Shown here in pieces: positions 8,401 to 16,851 of a stretch of 38,450 nucleotides of DNA. The notes beneath the pieces were generated by a model. That model searched no databases, was not told the DNA's origin, and saw only the letters and a list, made by a program, of their open reading frames with translations. Source of the stretch: a virus; the IMG/VR virus record IMGVR_UViG_3300030406_002780, positions 1 to 38,450 of that record, one strand, 5' to 3'. Both the position numbers and the translations under genes were made by a program. How positions within the stretch are numbered: position 1 is the first letter of the stretch; every line of letters starts with the position of its first letter.

Positions 8401-11400
8401 ATTTAAATCTTTTAAATTACCAGCAAGTTCTGCTATTAATGCTTTATCTTTGGCTTTTACTTCGCTTGGTTTTATACCAGCATAACCTTCATTATTGACA
8501 GCTCTTTCTAAAAGTCTATCTACTTGATAGTTTGTCCCAATATAACCCTGTTCTTTAGTACCATCAGCCATATCCATTTCAGTTTTATTAATTGCTTTAT
8601 CTATTTCTTTTAATAAAGCAGACTCTTCAGATTTACTAGGCTTGTTCCATACTTTGCCAAACAAATCATTTAGTGATGTTAATTGTTTTTCAATAGCTTT
8701 ATTAGACACAGATTTAGAATTGTATCCAACTCTATTTAATTGAGTTTTTGCTGCTTGTCTTAAAACATTTCTATATAAATCTGTCATGACTTTATCTTTA
8801 AAGTTTTCAGGTATTTTATCGTAATACTTTTGTATAAGATTTAAATTACCTCTATTTAAAGAACCAAGCATAAAGTTATCAAATAATTCTTTTTCACCTT
8901 TTGTTAACATTTCTTTATAAGATGCTATTTCTTTATCTAATTGTACTTGGTCTTTTAATGCAGAAACTTCTTCAGTTAAAAGTTTTCTTTTCTTTGTAAT
9001 AATCTTTTTTTTGTAAAGAATATCATCTATTCTTTGCATTAAATCAAATTGCTCTCTATATGCTTTTTCCGTTTCTGTTTCTGGAACTTCTATAGTAGAA
9101 GCTTCTCTTCTACGTTTTGAATCCATATAACTATTTATTTTAAAATCTTCTGCTTTCGCATGTAAATCAGATACAGTTTTTTTACTAAGGTTGTTTTTCT
9201 TTACAATGTCAACAGTGTTTAATATAGATGCCATGTTTATAAAGTCATTTGTTATAAAATCTTCAGCATTTTTTACAACTTCTCTAAGTATTATTTCTTT
9301 CTTTTCAGGGTCTTTGTAAATATAAAAATTACTTTTTAATTTCATTCTTTTACCCCACTCTGTACCTTCAATAGCAGCATCAAAAGCAGCTCTACCCTGT
9401 TTATTGTACTCACTATTTGCAATTGACCTTAGGATATATTCTTCAGATAAATATGCTGGTTCTTCTTTAGTACCAAGATTTCTAAACAATACATCTATTT
9501 CTTTATTATAAGGGACTCTAAAAGAACTTCTTTCCATTGGGCCTTTTAAATAGTCTAATGTTTTTACATACTCTTCCATTTTTGTATACATTTCTTTAAC
9601 AGAATCTCTGTTTATTCTATTAAATATTCTATCTGAATAATCAATACCTGCTAAAGTCTTAACCATTTTAGGTAGTATTGTATTTAATTCTTCTGATGGA
9701 AACTCATAAACAGAATTGTTCATTTTATTTCTTTCTTCAAATGTCCAGTTTCTATCTGCTTTAAAGTTTCTAGAAAAATTAGCTGCATTCATATTATGAA
9801 ATTTACCATATGTACCATTACGCAAATCATTTGCACTTAAATCCTTAAAACTAATGTTTGTCTTTTTGCCTTTTTCAGTGACAAACGTTCTAAAATGTGC
9901 CTCATGTAATAGTTTAAAAAATTCATTTGCACTTTTTAAACCTGCTTCATCAAGAGGGTCAGAACCAAATGCTATCTGAGCTCTAATCATTTCCCTTTGA
10001 TACTTTCTCCAGGCTTCTTCTTGCCTAGGCGAAATAGTAACTGTTAAATTTCTTTTCTTCTTTTTCTTTTTATCATAAAATTCAATAACAAAAGAATCCT
10101 TTTTACTAGGTTTATCCATTATTGCACTATATGCACTTCTAATTATTTGACTACCACTTGCAGCTCCACCTAATATTGCACGACCACTAAACGCTTTTAA
10201 TGAAACATCTATTCTAGCTTCTGGAGAATAATATAAAGTTTTACTATCTTTAAGCTCTCCGCTTCCTTGCTGGGTTAACACTTCTGCATATGTTTTCCCT
10301 TTATGTGGCCCTACTTTTATTACTGCTTTTTTATTATCTTTAATATTATTGCCATCATAAAACTCTTCTTTTTGAGAATGAATTGCTTGTTTCCAAGAAT
10401 TTTTCATACCCTTGCCTAGATTTTCTTTTGTTCTACCACCAAAATATATAAATGCTTCATCTCCATCAAGGTCAGCACCACCTAATGCTCTCATTGTTCT
10501 ACCATGCATTAAGATACCATAACCTTTTCTATCTGTAAAACCTTTAAACTCAAGTTTATGTGCGCCTGATGCAGAATCCATAGGCACTCTAAGCACTATC
10601 GCCTCAAATACATCTTTTACATACTGCTTCATAAAAGGGTCTTTAAAATCACCTGCTTGTAATTTATCCCATAATTCTCCTAATTTAACCCTTCTTTTAC
10701 CACCAACAGTATAAGCAAGCTCTATATCCATATCTTTGTATGCTTCATCTAAATAAAATATATCATCTCTTTTATTTAGTTCTTTAAAACGTTTGTCAAC
10801 TCTTAACATCTTATCATAAGGTCTTATAAATCCTACTGCTGAGTTATCTACTTTTGGTCTAGTAACTTTATCAGCAACCCAATTATGTAATACTTTTAAT
10901 CTATAATCTCTTATGTATTTGTGAAAAAATACAGGAAACCCTGTTTCTCCTTTAGAGTTTGCTTTAGATGAGACTACTGATGCAATCTTTAATATTCTAT
11001 CAGTACTAGAAACAAAGTCATTTAAATCTTGTATAGATTCCATTGCTTCGTTATTAGTCATTTCACCTTCTCTTGCAGCCTGTTTAATTGCTTCTGTATT
11101 AACTCTTAACATATGTTGTAAAAGAGTTCCTGAAAATCTTTCTGCACCTGGTTGTTTAGAAACTTCTATAAGTTCTGCTGTTCCAATATTCCTTATATTT
11201 TTCATTATTTTTGGAATAAGAGCATCATTTAAAGTCTCAGAATATTGTTGTAACAAAGCATTCCCTTCTGCTGTGCCTTTTACATTATCTTGTATTACAG
11301 ATTGATTTATATCTTCTATTATATCTTTTGATACTTTTTTATGTCCATATTGGTGAAAACTTGTAAACAATTGTTTTACCCATACTTGAGGTTCAAGCAT

Positions 11401-14400
11401 TTTTCTTTGTCCATATGTAGAAGGACTATATGATATATGAGATGGGTCTAACTCATATGTCTCTGTATCTTTTAGATACATTTTTTTATCTTTCGTTATA
11501 GTATATTGACCTGCTTTTCTTGTACCTGTTTGTTTAGCAGCAGATGTCATAATTAAATAATGCAAATTCTTTTCTTTCATTTGAGCAGAAAGTTCTGGTC
11601 CAGCATCATGCATCATGTACTTACCAAGCAATGTACCAAGAGGATTTTTATTTTTATCTTGGAAACCTCGTGATACTATAAATGATTTATTTTGTCCTGA
11701 CTCAGGTATACCTGCATCTAAATTAATTCTATCTAAAACATCTGTACGAGTAATAATCGCTCCATCAACATGCTCTGGCAATTCTTGATTTAAAGTTTTT
11801 AAAGTAGCCTTTTCAGTATATCTTTTCTTACTTGCATCAGATAATTTGTCATATTGATTTGCAGTTATTTGTTTTCCTGTTTTAATATTAACATAAGGAG
11901 TTTTAGGGTCTTCGATTAAAACATAGTTAAAATTGCCGTTTTCATTCATACCTAGGCCTTGACCTTTAAAAAATTGTTTATCGCCAGGAAAGAATGGATT
12001 TTGCCATATTTGAGACCTTTTATTAAATGCTACAGCACTAGGTACATAACCTTTACCAAAAAGTTCTTTTAATGACTTACTTGTTTCGCCTTCTTTTACT
12101 GAGTAACCATTTAATGCTAAATCATATAATACATTTGAGTAAAACATTTGGTCAAACTTTTTTAAATAACTTTTACCATATTTATTTGCAAATGCTTTTT
12201 TAGATTTATTATATAACATATAAGCATTTTTATCTACTTCAGATAATCTTTTCTTTATTGTGGTTAATTTCTTTTGTATATATGCATTTGGACGTTTAGA
12301 CATAGGATGTAATTTTACAAATGTTATCCTACCTTTATCCCCAATACCACCAAATGGAACCATATCATGTTTTGTTTGCATTATATTAAAAACATTTTGT
12401 AAGGATTTATTTATAACTTTACTTGCTCTTTTGCCATATATACCTTTGCTTGCTAAAAATTGTCTGTATTTACCTAATGGTATATCTTTAGAAACTCCTT
12501 TATCTCTTACTGTTATCTCATCAAAAACAGCAACAGAAGACTCAGTTCCTTTTTGTTTACCTGTAAATGCTTCTTTGTATACCTGTTCTAAAACAGTAGC
12601 AGGAACAAATACTTTTTTTCTTTTACCAGCATAAGTCATAGGGTTTTCATTATTAGACAAAGATACTTCTCTGCCTCTTACTCTTAGATACCTTACAGGT
12701 TGACCATAATTTAAACCTCTTAATGTGCTTCTTAAATTACCTTTTGCCTCTGATGATAAAGAACCTGGATATATTTTTTCTATTTCTAATGCAGCTTCTT
12801 CTGCTTTGTTAACTTTGGTAGTACGGTCTATATTTTTTGTTATTATAGCATCAATGTCTTCTGATACTTTTTCTATTAATATATCTTTGTCTTTAGATGT
12901 TTTAGCATTGTCCCAATGAGGTTTCATAAACCTTCTTGTAAACAATACAGATTTTCTACTAGTGTCACCCATACCCATTCCAACATCAATGGATATTTCT
13001 GCTTCATCTATTATTTCACCTGTAATTCTATTAATATATTCAGTAGGTTTTAAATCTAATAAAACATCTAACTCTTGCTTAGCCTCTGCAAGTTGTTTGT
13101 CTAAAGTTTTTAATTCTTTAAGTAGTTCACTTTCTCTGGCTTTATCAATATTTTTATCCTTTAAAGATTCTAAAACTTTTGTTCTTGCATCTTCAAAAGA
13201 TTCTTGTTTTTCAATAACTCTTTTTAATCGTTCAGCAGTTTTAACGTTTACTTCTATTTTAGTAGGGTCTACAGCTCCAGGTATAGTAGCTTCTGTTTCT
13301 GGTTTTATATTTTTAAATGCATCAGGAAACCTAGTAGATATTAACTGTTTAATTGCTTTTTTGCCATTACTTGCTATAAATCTTGTACCAAGAAACCCTG
13401 GTCTTTCAGACATTTGTGGTGTACCTTTAACTGGTATAAACAATCCTCCTTTAGGCGCTCTATAATTAAATGTATACCAACTGCTAGATTTTTGGTCGTA
13501 AACAAACACAGGTTTTCTAGCATTAACAGCCATTTGCACACCCCAGCTAGTACCTCCTCCTACAACTTTATTATGTAAATCTGGATTTCTTTTTGCGTAA
13601 CTTGCATTTTTACCTTTTGAATCTTGATTTATAATATCACCAACTGCAAATATTTTATCTGATTTTTTAACTATTTCTCCAGCACGCAATTGTAAATTTA
13701 AGACAAACTCTTCTGATGGTACTTTTTTCTTTAATTTTAAACCAGCTTTTTCTAACATAGAAACATTATCAAGTAATTCTTTATTACTCATTTCTCTAGG
13801 TATACCTGCTACTCTTGCCTCCTGTAATACCCTGCCTCTTCCTGTAGGAACATAGTTAACAGCAGTCCCACCTGCTTTTTTTAATTGTGAAGAAAAATAT
13901 CTTTGAGAACCTGTATCCCCACCACTTATCGCCATAAGACCTGTTAGTTGCTCTCCAGTAGCAATAGACCTTCCACCTAAAACTTTCCTTAGTATAGGAT
14001 AACCAGAGTCAAAGTTACCAGCTTCTAATTCTTCTTTTGGTATTTGGTCAAGTATTCCAAACTTTCTCATTAACATATGAGACATTCCAGTTCTTTCTTC
14101 AGGAGTTCCAAACTCTTTTTCTGCCATTTTAACTACTTCTTTTTTAGATATTTCAGGCAAACTTTCATAACCTTCTATCTTGGTAGGGTCTCTTTGTACA
14201 TCTATTTTAGAATCTTTAAGAGCTTGTTTATTCATTTTGGCAAACAACTTTGCAGCTTCGGCTTTATAGAATGGTAACTCTTTACCTCCAAAGTATGCAC
14301 CCATTAAATATTCATATACTTGTTCTGGTGTAGTAGCACCTCTCATACTTGCAGGTATTCCCATAAACGCAGAACCTGCAATTGCTTTTGCAATCTTAGC

Positions 14401-15111
14401 TCCCTGTTCAGTTCCTACATTAATAGGAAATTTTATATCTTTTGTATTAACGCCAACAACATTACCTATGCCTCTAAAAACACCACCTGCAACTGCACCA
14501 CCAATAAAGTTTTGCATCATAGCATCTACACCTTCCCATACGGAAGATATAGCACTAGCAGTACCTAAATGAAATGCACCTTCTGTTATATGCCTAGCTT
14601 TATTACCTAAAAGATGTTTACTAACATCATCTACAGCACTAAACCTACTACCTCTACTTCCTTCAAGTAACGGCTTAACAAGTTTTTTTGCTTGACGTGT
14701 AATAAGATTAGCACCAGCCATAGGTACAGATATTTTATTACCTAATGCCGCTGCTCTTGCTAGGTTTACAGCTCCTATTGCTTTTGCAGGACCAGATATT
14801 ATGCCAGGTGCAAAACCTGCCAAATGTCCTACATTTCTAAATATAGCTTCATATTCATTATCAGGGGGGTCTACTAGTTTAAGTGTAGTAAATCCTTCAA
14901 TAAATCCACCACCTATTTGTTTGACGGCTTCATATAAAGAAAAATCACCTTCGTAAAAAGGTACATTATGATATGCAGCATGTTGCCTTATATCTTCTAA
15001 GGGGAGTCCACCAGGATTAACCTCGTAAGCTTTAATTAACTTACGTGTTTGTTCTCTATTAAATCTAGGTGTAAAATTTTGTTCTAATTGTTGTTGTTGT
15101 TGTACGGCCAC
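5467..15111 (-). CDS. Giant virion protein with RNA polymerase (double-psi beta-barrel) and SLOG domains, 3,214 aa
   Basis: Last gene of the virion operon, in the position of T7 gp16. Seen in order: a Gln-run and hydrophobic Gly/Ala-rich N-terminus (about 60-300); a SLOG-type Rossmann domain (ISGGDTG from I395, PTGRGR at about 425, a sDKIFAVGD strand, GGGTSWG at about 520, KPVFVYD at about 533); coiled coil (about 620-690); VDGAIIT (D1116), GTLLGK (K1164) and TSAAK (K1193), a plausible first polymerase barrel; RVP (R1508) and GGADLDGDEAF (D1547, D1549, D1551), the metal-binding signature of the second barrel; further coiled coil (about 1985-2100); and hydrophobic segments near the C-terminus (DIMVYALGSMFMYSLF, APLKMIMPPAARIPITG). 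In this polymerase superfamily the three Asp bind catalytic Mg and the upstream R-x-P contacts the substrate. I infer a packaged and ejected RNA polymerase. It contains no cysteine. Start is GTG 15111, two bases after the previous stop, with no good ribosome site, suggesting low, coupled expression. Confidence 0.8.
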   Translation of the reverse strand: MAVQQQQQLEQNFTPRFNREQTRKLIKAYEVNPGGLPLEDIRQHAAYHNVPFYEGDFSLYEAVKQIGGGFIEGFTTLKLVDPPDNEYEAIFRNVGHLAGFAPGIISGPAKAIGAVNLARAAALGNKISVPMAGANLITRQAKKLVKPLLEGSRGSRFSAVDDVSKHLLGNKARHITEGAFHLGTASAISSVWEGVDAMMQNFIGGAVAGGVFRGIGNVVGVNTKDIKFPINVGTEQGAKIAKAIAGSAFMGIPASMRGATTPEQVYEYLMGAYFGGKELPFYKAEAAKLFAKMNKQALKDSKIDVQRDPTKIEGYESLPEISKKEVVKMAEKEFGTPEERTGMSHMLMRKFGILDQIPKEELEAGNFDSGYPILRKVLGGRSIATGEQLTGLMAISGGDTGSQRYFSSQLKKAGGTAVNYVPTGRGRVLQEARVAGIPREMSNKELLDNVSMLEKAGLKLKKKVPSEEFVLNLQLRAGEIVKKSDKIFAVGDIINQDSKGKNASYAKRNPDLHNKVVGGGTSWGVQMAVNARKPVFVYDQKSSSWYTFNYRAPKGGLFIPVKGTPQMSERPGFLGTRFIASNGKKAIKQLISTRFPDAFKNIKPETEATIPGAVDPTKIEVNVKTAERLKRVIEKQESFEDARTKVLESLKDKNIDKARESELLKELKTLDKQLAEAKQELDVLLDLKPTEYINRITGEIIDEAEISIDVGMGMGDTSRKSVLFTRRFMKPHWDNAKTSKDKDILIEKVSEDIDAIITKNIDRTTKVNKAEEAALEIEKIYPGSLSSEAKGNLRSTLRGLNYGQPVRYLRVRGREVSLSNNENPMTYAGKRKKVFVPATVLEQVYKEAFTGKQKGTESSVAVFDEITVRDKGVSKDIPLGKYRQFLASKGIYGKRASKVINKSLQNVFNIMQTKHDMVPFGGIGDKGRITFVKLHPMSKRPNAYIQKKLTTIKKRLSEVDKNAYMLYNKSKKAFANKYGKSYLKKFDQMFYSNVLYDLALNGYSVKEGETSKSLKELFGKGYVPSAVAFNKRSQIWQNPFFPGDKQFFKGQGLGMNENGNFNYVLIEDPKTPYVNIKTGKQITANQYDKLSDASKKRYTEKATLKTLNQELPEHVDGAIITRTDVLDRINLDAGIPESGQNKSFIVSRGFQDKNKNPLGTLLGKYMMHDAGPELSAQMKEKNLHYLIMTSAAKQTGTRKAGQYTITKDKKMYLKDTETYELDPSHISYSPSTYGQRKMLEPQVWVKQLFTSFHQYGHKKVSKDIIEDINQSVIQDNVKGTAEGNALLQQYSETLNDALIPKIMKNIRNIGTAELIEVSKQPGAERFSGTLLQHMLRVNTEAIKQAAREGEMTNNEAMESIQDLNDFVSSTDRILKIASVVSSKANSKGETGFPVFFHKYIRDYRLKVLHNWVADKVTRPKVDNSAVGFIRPYDKMLRVDKRFKELNKRDDIFYLDEAYKDMDIELAYTVGGKRRVKLGELWDKLQAGDFKDPFMKQYVKDVFEAIVLRVPMDSASGAHKLEFKGFTDRKGYGILMHGRTMRALGGADLDGDEAFIYFGGRTKENLGKGMKNSWKQAIHSQKEEFYDGNNIKDNKKAVIKVGPHKGKTYAEVLTQQGSGELKDSKTLYYSPEARIDVSLKAFSGRAILGGAASGSQIIRSAYSAIMDKPSKKDSFVIEFYDKKKKKKRNLTVTISPRQEEAWRKYQREMIRAQIAFGSDPLDEAGLKSANEFFKLLHEAHFRTFVTEKGKKTNISFKDLSANDLRNGTYGKFHNMNAANFSRNFKADRNWTFEERNKMNNSVYEFPSEELNTILPKMVKTLAGIDYSDRIFNRINRDSVKEMYTKMEEYVKTLDYLKGPMERSSFRVPYNKEIDVLFRNLGTKEEPAYLSEEYILRSIANSEYNKQGRAAFDAAIEGTEWGKRMKLKSNFYIYKDPEKKEIILREVVKNAEDFITNDFINMASILNTVDIVKKNNLSKKTVSDLHAKAEDFKINSYMDSKRRREASTIEVPETETEKAYREQFDLMQRIDDILYKKKIITKKRKLLTEEVSALKDQVQLDKEIASYKEMLTKGEKELFDNFMLGSLNRGNLNLIQKYYDKIPENFKDKVMTDLYRNVLRQAAKTQLNRVGYNSKSVSNKAIEKQLTSLNDLFGKVWNKPSKSEESALLKEIDKAINKTEMDMADGTKEQGYIGTNYQVDRLLERAVNNEGYAGIKPSEVKAKDKALIAELAGNLKDLNEKVGANLGEVLGGITAELQGTPKDLNAFNRSDFELVNNYLKDLKTGNIFQRIFKSKTPELQRRHYWLFPEAVNRELMKDDILLLKKQGYFVTKDGNVSEKARTFRKPTYYVDVLMNQVNEMNGLATSKSNELIAKNAQELFFLEELPSKEKEGLFSIAVTQRELGLMSTIDAKKETIPELKRYYKQAYLNANSEAESKYKWKELRNKEFTVTNDKGERVRVTGWEIVNGNNEKSLTGIKGRLNKRFQALHKLIVGNRDYMYDKGYMLRGNNWDGAKGTQPKVFYKLFLRDVYKIQQEGNEKKLIELMENVGIDGLRHVARSMMVDMVPKQHRSKYKNFEIIDTNKFDFDKYWPHMFFSKRKAEQAMKTAISYINKSTKMNSKEKKAEIQKILYKHKSLTGEWEFQDMQRWDRVDQLSLNESLKEISKAEAAKVDKINFYNANQKTGSMMSRSSHIPGWDTSPHVLDAYVRNISNTFFRQMQQIMSRDAIENAYSRMKKKFGNELAWNWKRFLQLYAQGAMGNPEIIPEEMYNDPRMKLKGTPYAWWADNRVMNKINKIADNLGINKKDVPEELGKFTFKDIRDWSNLEARFELAALLAHPKSAITNLFGGTMHTAISAGFGNIKKARDIKFLKKIFPEFNSLQDAERWVISKGILPEMVLYELGLNKQFQGKNTQEFLKELSTRYNSTNPIERQDLRSLANEYNVSSRLSDIAGKFMSVPERVLRRDSFLAHYIKAWERFGGAIKDPNHPFLIEMAKKGVKATQFLYDAPNRPMFARSAFGKVMSRFQLFAWNSVRFRNDIMKEAKLRGFKTSAETDRFMRLAQMDIMVYALGSMFMYSLFDNALPPPWNWWQDTANWLFGDEKEREKAFFGELPVEIAPLKMIMPPAARIPITGLQQFINDDYDKFTNLTIWTMFPFGRIARDVFQDGNGLIDNPTFFMEKFAGLPLHAIGRIKKKEKKLEEEGKRYVAPRPGIKF

Positions 15112-15113
15112 AT

Positions 15114-16280
15114 TTATTCTGCTAAATCACTTAATATTCCGTAAATCGCCGCTACATCCATTGCAAGTAGTCCAACAGAGAGTGCTTGTGCTCCAGGCAC
15201 AGCTGCTAATCCAACTTTTGCTAATAATGCTGCAGCTCCTCTTGCTCCAAGCCTTTTTGCTAATAGTCTAATAACTCTAGCTTTTCCATGTTTTTTTATA
15301 GCTCTGTCTAAAACATTACCTGCTGTTTTAATAGTTTCTTTTTTCTTGAACTTTACAGCATCTTCAGCAGCTGTTATTTTTAATTTTAAATTTTTACCTT
15401 CTTTTGTAGTAGCAAACTTTTTGCCTTTATAATTTTTTTGTGCAGTTTTAAATTTATTTTTAGCTCTTGTTACAGCAGCTTTAGAACCTGCTACATTTCT
15501 TGTTTTTCTAGCAGCAGAACGTTTTTCTAAAGCTTCTCCAAACCCTACTTTTTTTGCAGCTTTTTCTATTGCTTTACGCTCTTTAGGTCCTACACCATCT
15601 ATAGCTCCACCCATTTCAGTTCTGTCAAACGCTTGCATACCTAATCCTACACCTATACCAGCAAGTCCTCCTGCTTTTCCAAGTTGACCAGCAATTCCTA
15701 ATGCTCCACCTTTTTGGTCTACAAATTGACTAAAAGTTCTATCTGGAGTTAAGTAATCAAAAGTAGTTGCTAATTCTTCTGGTGAAGTAGTAGTTAATAA
15801 AAATGAATTTAACATAGGATTTTTTTTCATTAACTTTTTCATTTGCTCACTAGTTACATTGTTCATAGTTTGATACAATCTTAACTTTTCTTTTATAGCA
15901 GGAGCATATAATGCTATTTGACTATCATATTGTTGCTTAAATGTTATAGGATTTAACATTCCTCTTCTTTGAGCTACTTTTAATTGTCTAGGATTTAAAC
16001 TATTTTTCCATTGTAAAAATGCAGTACCAGCATTTGGAACAGCAGTGCTTAAATCCATTGTATCCCAATTTTTAACATCAGTTGTTATAAAATTATTTAA
16101 TGGAGAAAAAGTTTGTTCTAATACTTCATTTGCTTTATTTGCAACTTTATCAGAAACTCTTGGTATTCTTGCTATACCAGCACCTATAGCGCCACCTGCT
16201 ACACCTGCTAAAGCAGATTCGCCAGTATTGCCACCTGATATATTTACATATTGTCTTAATAAATCAGTACTAACTGCCAT
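15114..16280 (-). CDS. Ejection-type internal virion protein, 388 aa (T7 gp15 position)
   Basis: Starts at ATG 16280 overlapping the preceding stop (TAATG). It has Gly/Ala-rich, glycine-zipper-like hydrophobic segments at about residues 20-38 (ALAGVAGGAIGAGIA) and 190-212 (GALGIAGQLGKAGGLAGIGV). A strongly basic region follows at about 250-345 (many Lys/Arg, likely DNA- or membrane-binding), and the C-terminus is hydrophobic (AALLAKVGLAAVPGAQALSV). There is no cysteine. Gene order (small Met-rich protein, this, then the giant protein) matches the T7 gp14-gp15-gp16 core proteins that leave the capsid and form a channel across the cell envelope. The role is inferred from order and composition; I see no direct sequence similarity to gp15. 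Confidence 0.55.
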   Translation of the reverse strand: MAVSTDLLRQYVNISGGNTGESALAGVAGGAIGAGIARIPRVSDKVANKANEVLEQTFSPLNNFITTDVKNWDTMDLSTAVPNAGTAFLQWKNSLNPRQLKVAQRRGMLNPITFKQQYDSQIALYAPAIKEKLRLYQTMNNVTSEQMKKLMKKNPMLNSFLLTTTSPEELATTFDYLTPDRTFSQFVDQKGGALGIAGQLGKAGGLAGIGVGLGMQAFDRTEMGGAIDGVGPKERKAIEKAAKKVGFGEALEKRSAARKTRNVAGSKAAVTRAKNKFKTAQKNYKGKKFATTKEGKNLKLKITAAEDAVKFKKKETIKTAGNVLDRAIKKHGKARVIRLLAKRLGARGAAALLAKVGLAAVPGAQALSVGLLAMDVAAIYGILSDLAE

Positions 16281-16795
16281 TATACTTCTCCTCCTCCCAT
16301 ACCACCAGTTATTATAGAACCTAGTAATCCTGAAGCCATTCCCATTCTTTGGTTTCTACGTGCATTTGCTGCATTAATTTCACTTACATACATATTTGCC
16401 TGTCCTTCATTTAAACTTCTTTGAGCGTCTGTCATAGAGCCCATAAGTCCTAACCCAGTGCTAAATTGACTTGCTAGTTGATTTGCATATTGATTGCCTA
16501 CATTGCCCATTTGTTGATTCATAGCCATTCTAGCTTGCATCATTGCTTGAGCAGGAGACATACCTCCCATAGCACCCATTTTAGCCATTTGCTGTGCAGT
16601 TTGTGCACCACCTTCAGCAGCTCTTTGAGCTAACATATTTCTCATGTTAAGGTTCATAGCAGAATTAGGGTCCATTAATTGTCTAGATATTCCTAATTGT
16701 TCGCTAACTAATCCTTGAGTAGGAGCCATAATGCTATCTATTTTACCAGCATCTATAGTTCTTCTTTTACCAAATAGTTTGTCTGCAAAACTCAT
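16280..16795 (-). CDS. Small Met-rich internal virion protein, 171 aa (T7 gp14 position)
   Basis: About 12 percent methionine (21 of 171) with abundant Ala, Gln and Gly. The central helix is Ala/Met/Gln-rich (AQAMMQARMAMNQQMG, near residues 80-97) and the C-terminal segment is glycine-rich and hydrophobic (MASGLLGSIITGGMGGG) and could insert in a membrane. There is no cysteine. Size, composition and position resemble the small internal core protein (gp14-like) of podoviruses, which enters the outer membrane at infection. ATG 16795 has an AAGGA somewhat far upstream. It is the first gene of the ejection cassette and has its own 56-base leader. Confidence 0.55.
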   Translation of the reverse strand: MSFADKLFGKRRTIDAGKIDSIMAPTQGLVSEQLGISRQLMDPNSAMNLNMRNMLAQRAAEGGAQTAQQMAKMGAMGGMSPAQAMMQARMAMNQQMGNVGNQYANQLASQFSTGLGLMGSMTDAQRSLNEGQANMYVSEINAANARRNQRMGMASGLLGSIITGGMGGGEV

Positions 16796-16824
16796 AAAAT
16801 TTACTTAATCCTTTCTGTATAAAT

Positions 16825-16844
16825 TACATACTATATGTATTATA
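16825..16844 (-). promoter_or_regulatory. AT-rich leader of the ejection-protein genes with a TATAAT element
   Basis: In the 56-base gap before the Met-rich protein gene the minus strand reads TATAAT (16844-16839), followed by a 6-bp inverted repeat, TACATA (16830-16825 side) with TATGTA (16839-16834 side). No TTGACA-like -35 lies at 17 bases. This could be a weak or phage-specific late promoter, or just AT-rich sequence. Confidence 0.2.
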
Positions 16845-16851
16845 AAACAAG

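Noticed and set aside
12260-13465. Plus-strand open frames opposite the giant gene
   Set aside because: Ser/Leu/Ile-rich antisense shadows of the coding strand, without ribosome sites or recognisable domains.
5467-15111. N4-type virion RNA polymerase (T7-like single-subunit fold)
   Set aside because: Size is similar (about 3,500 aa in N4), but the catalytic signature here is R-V-P plus D-L-D-G-D of the two-barrel class, and I do not see the T7-like palm motifs.
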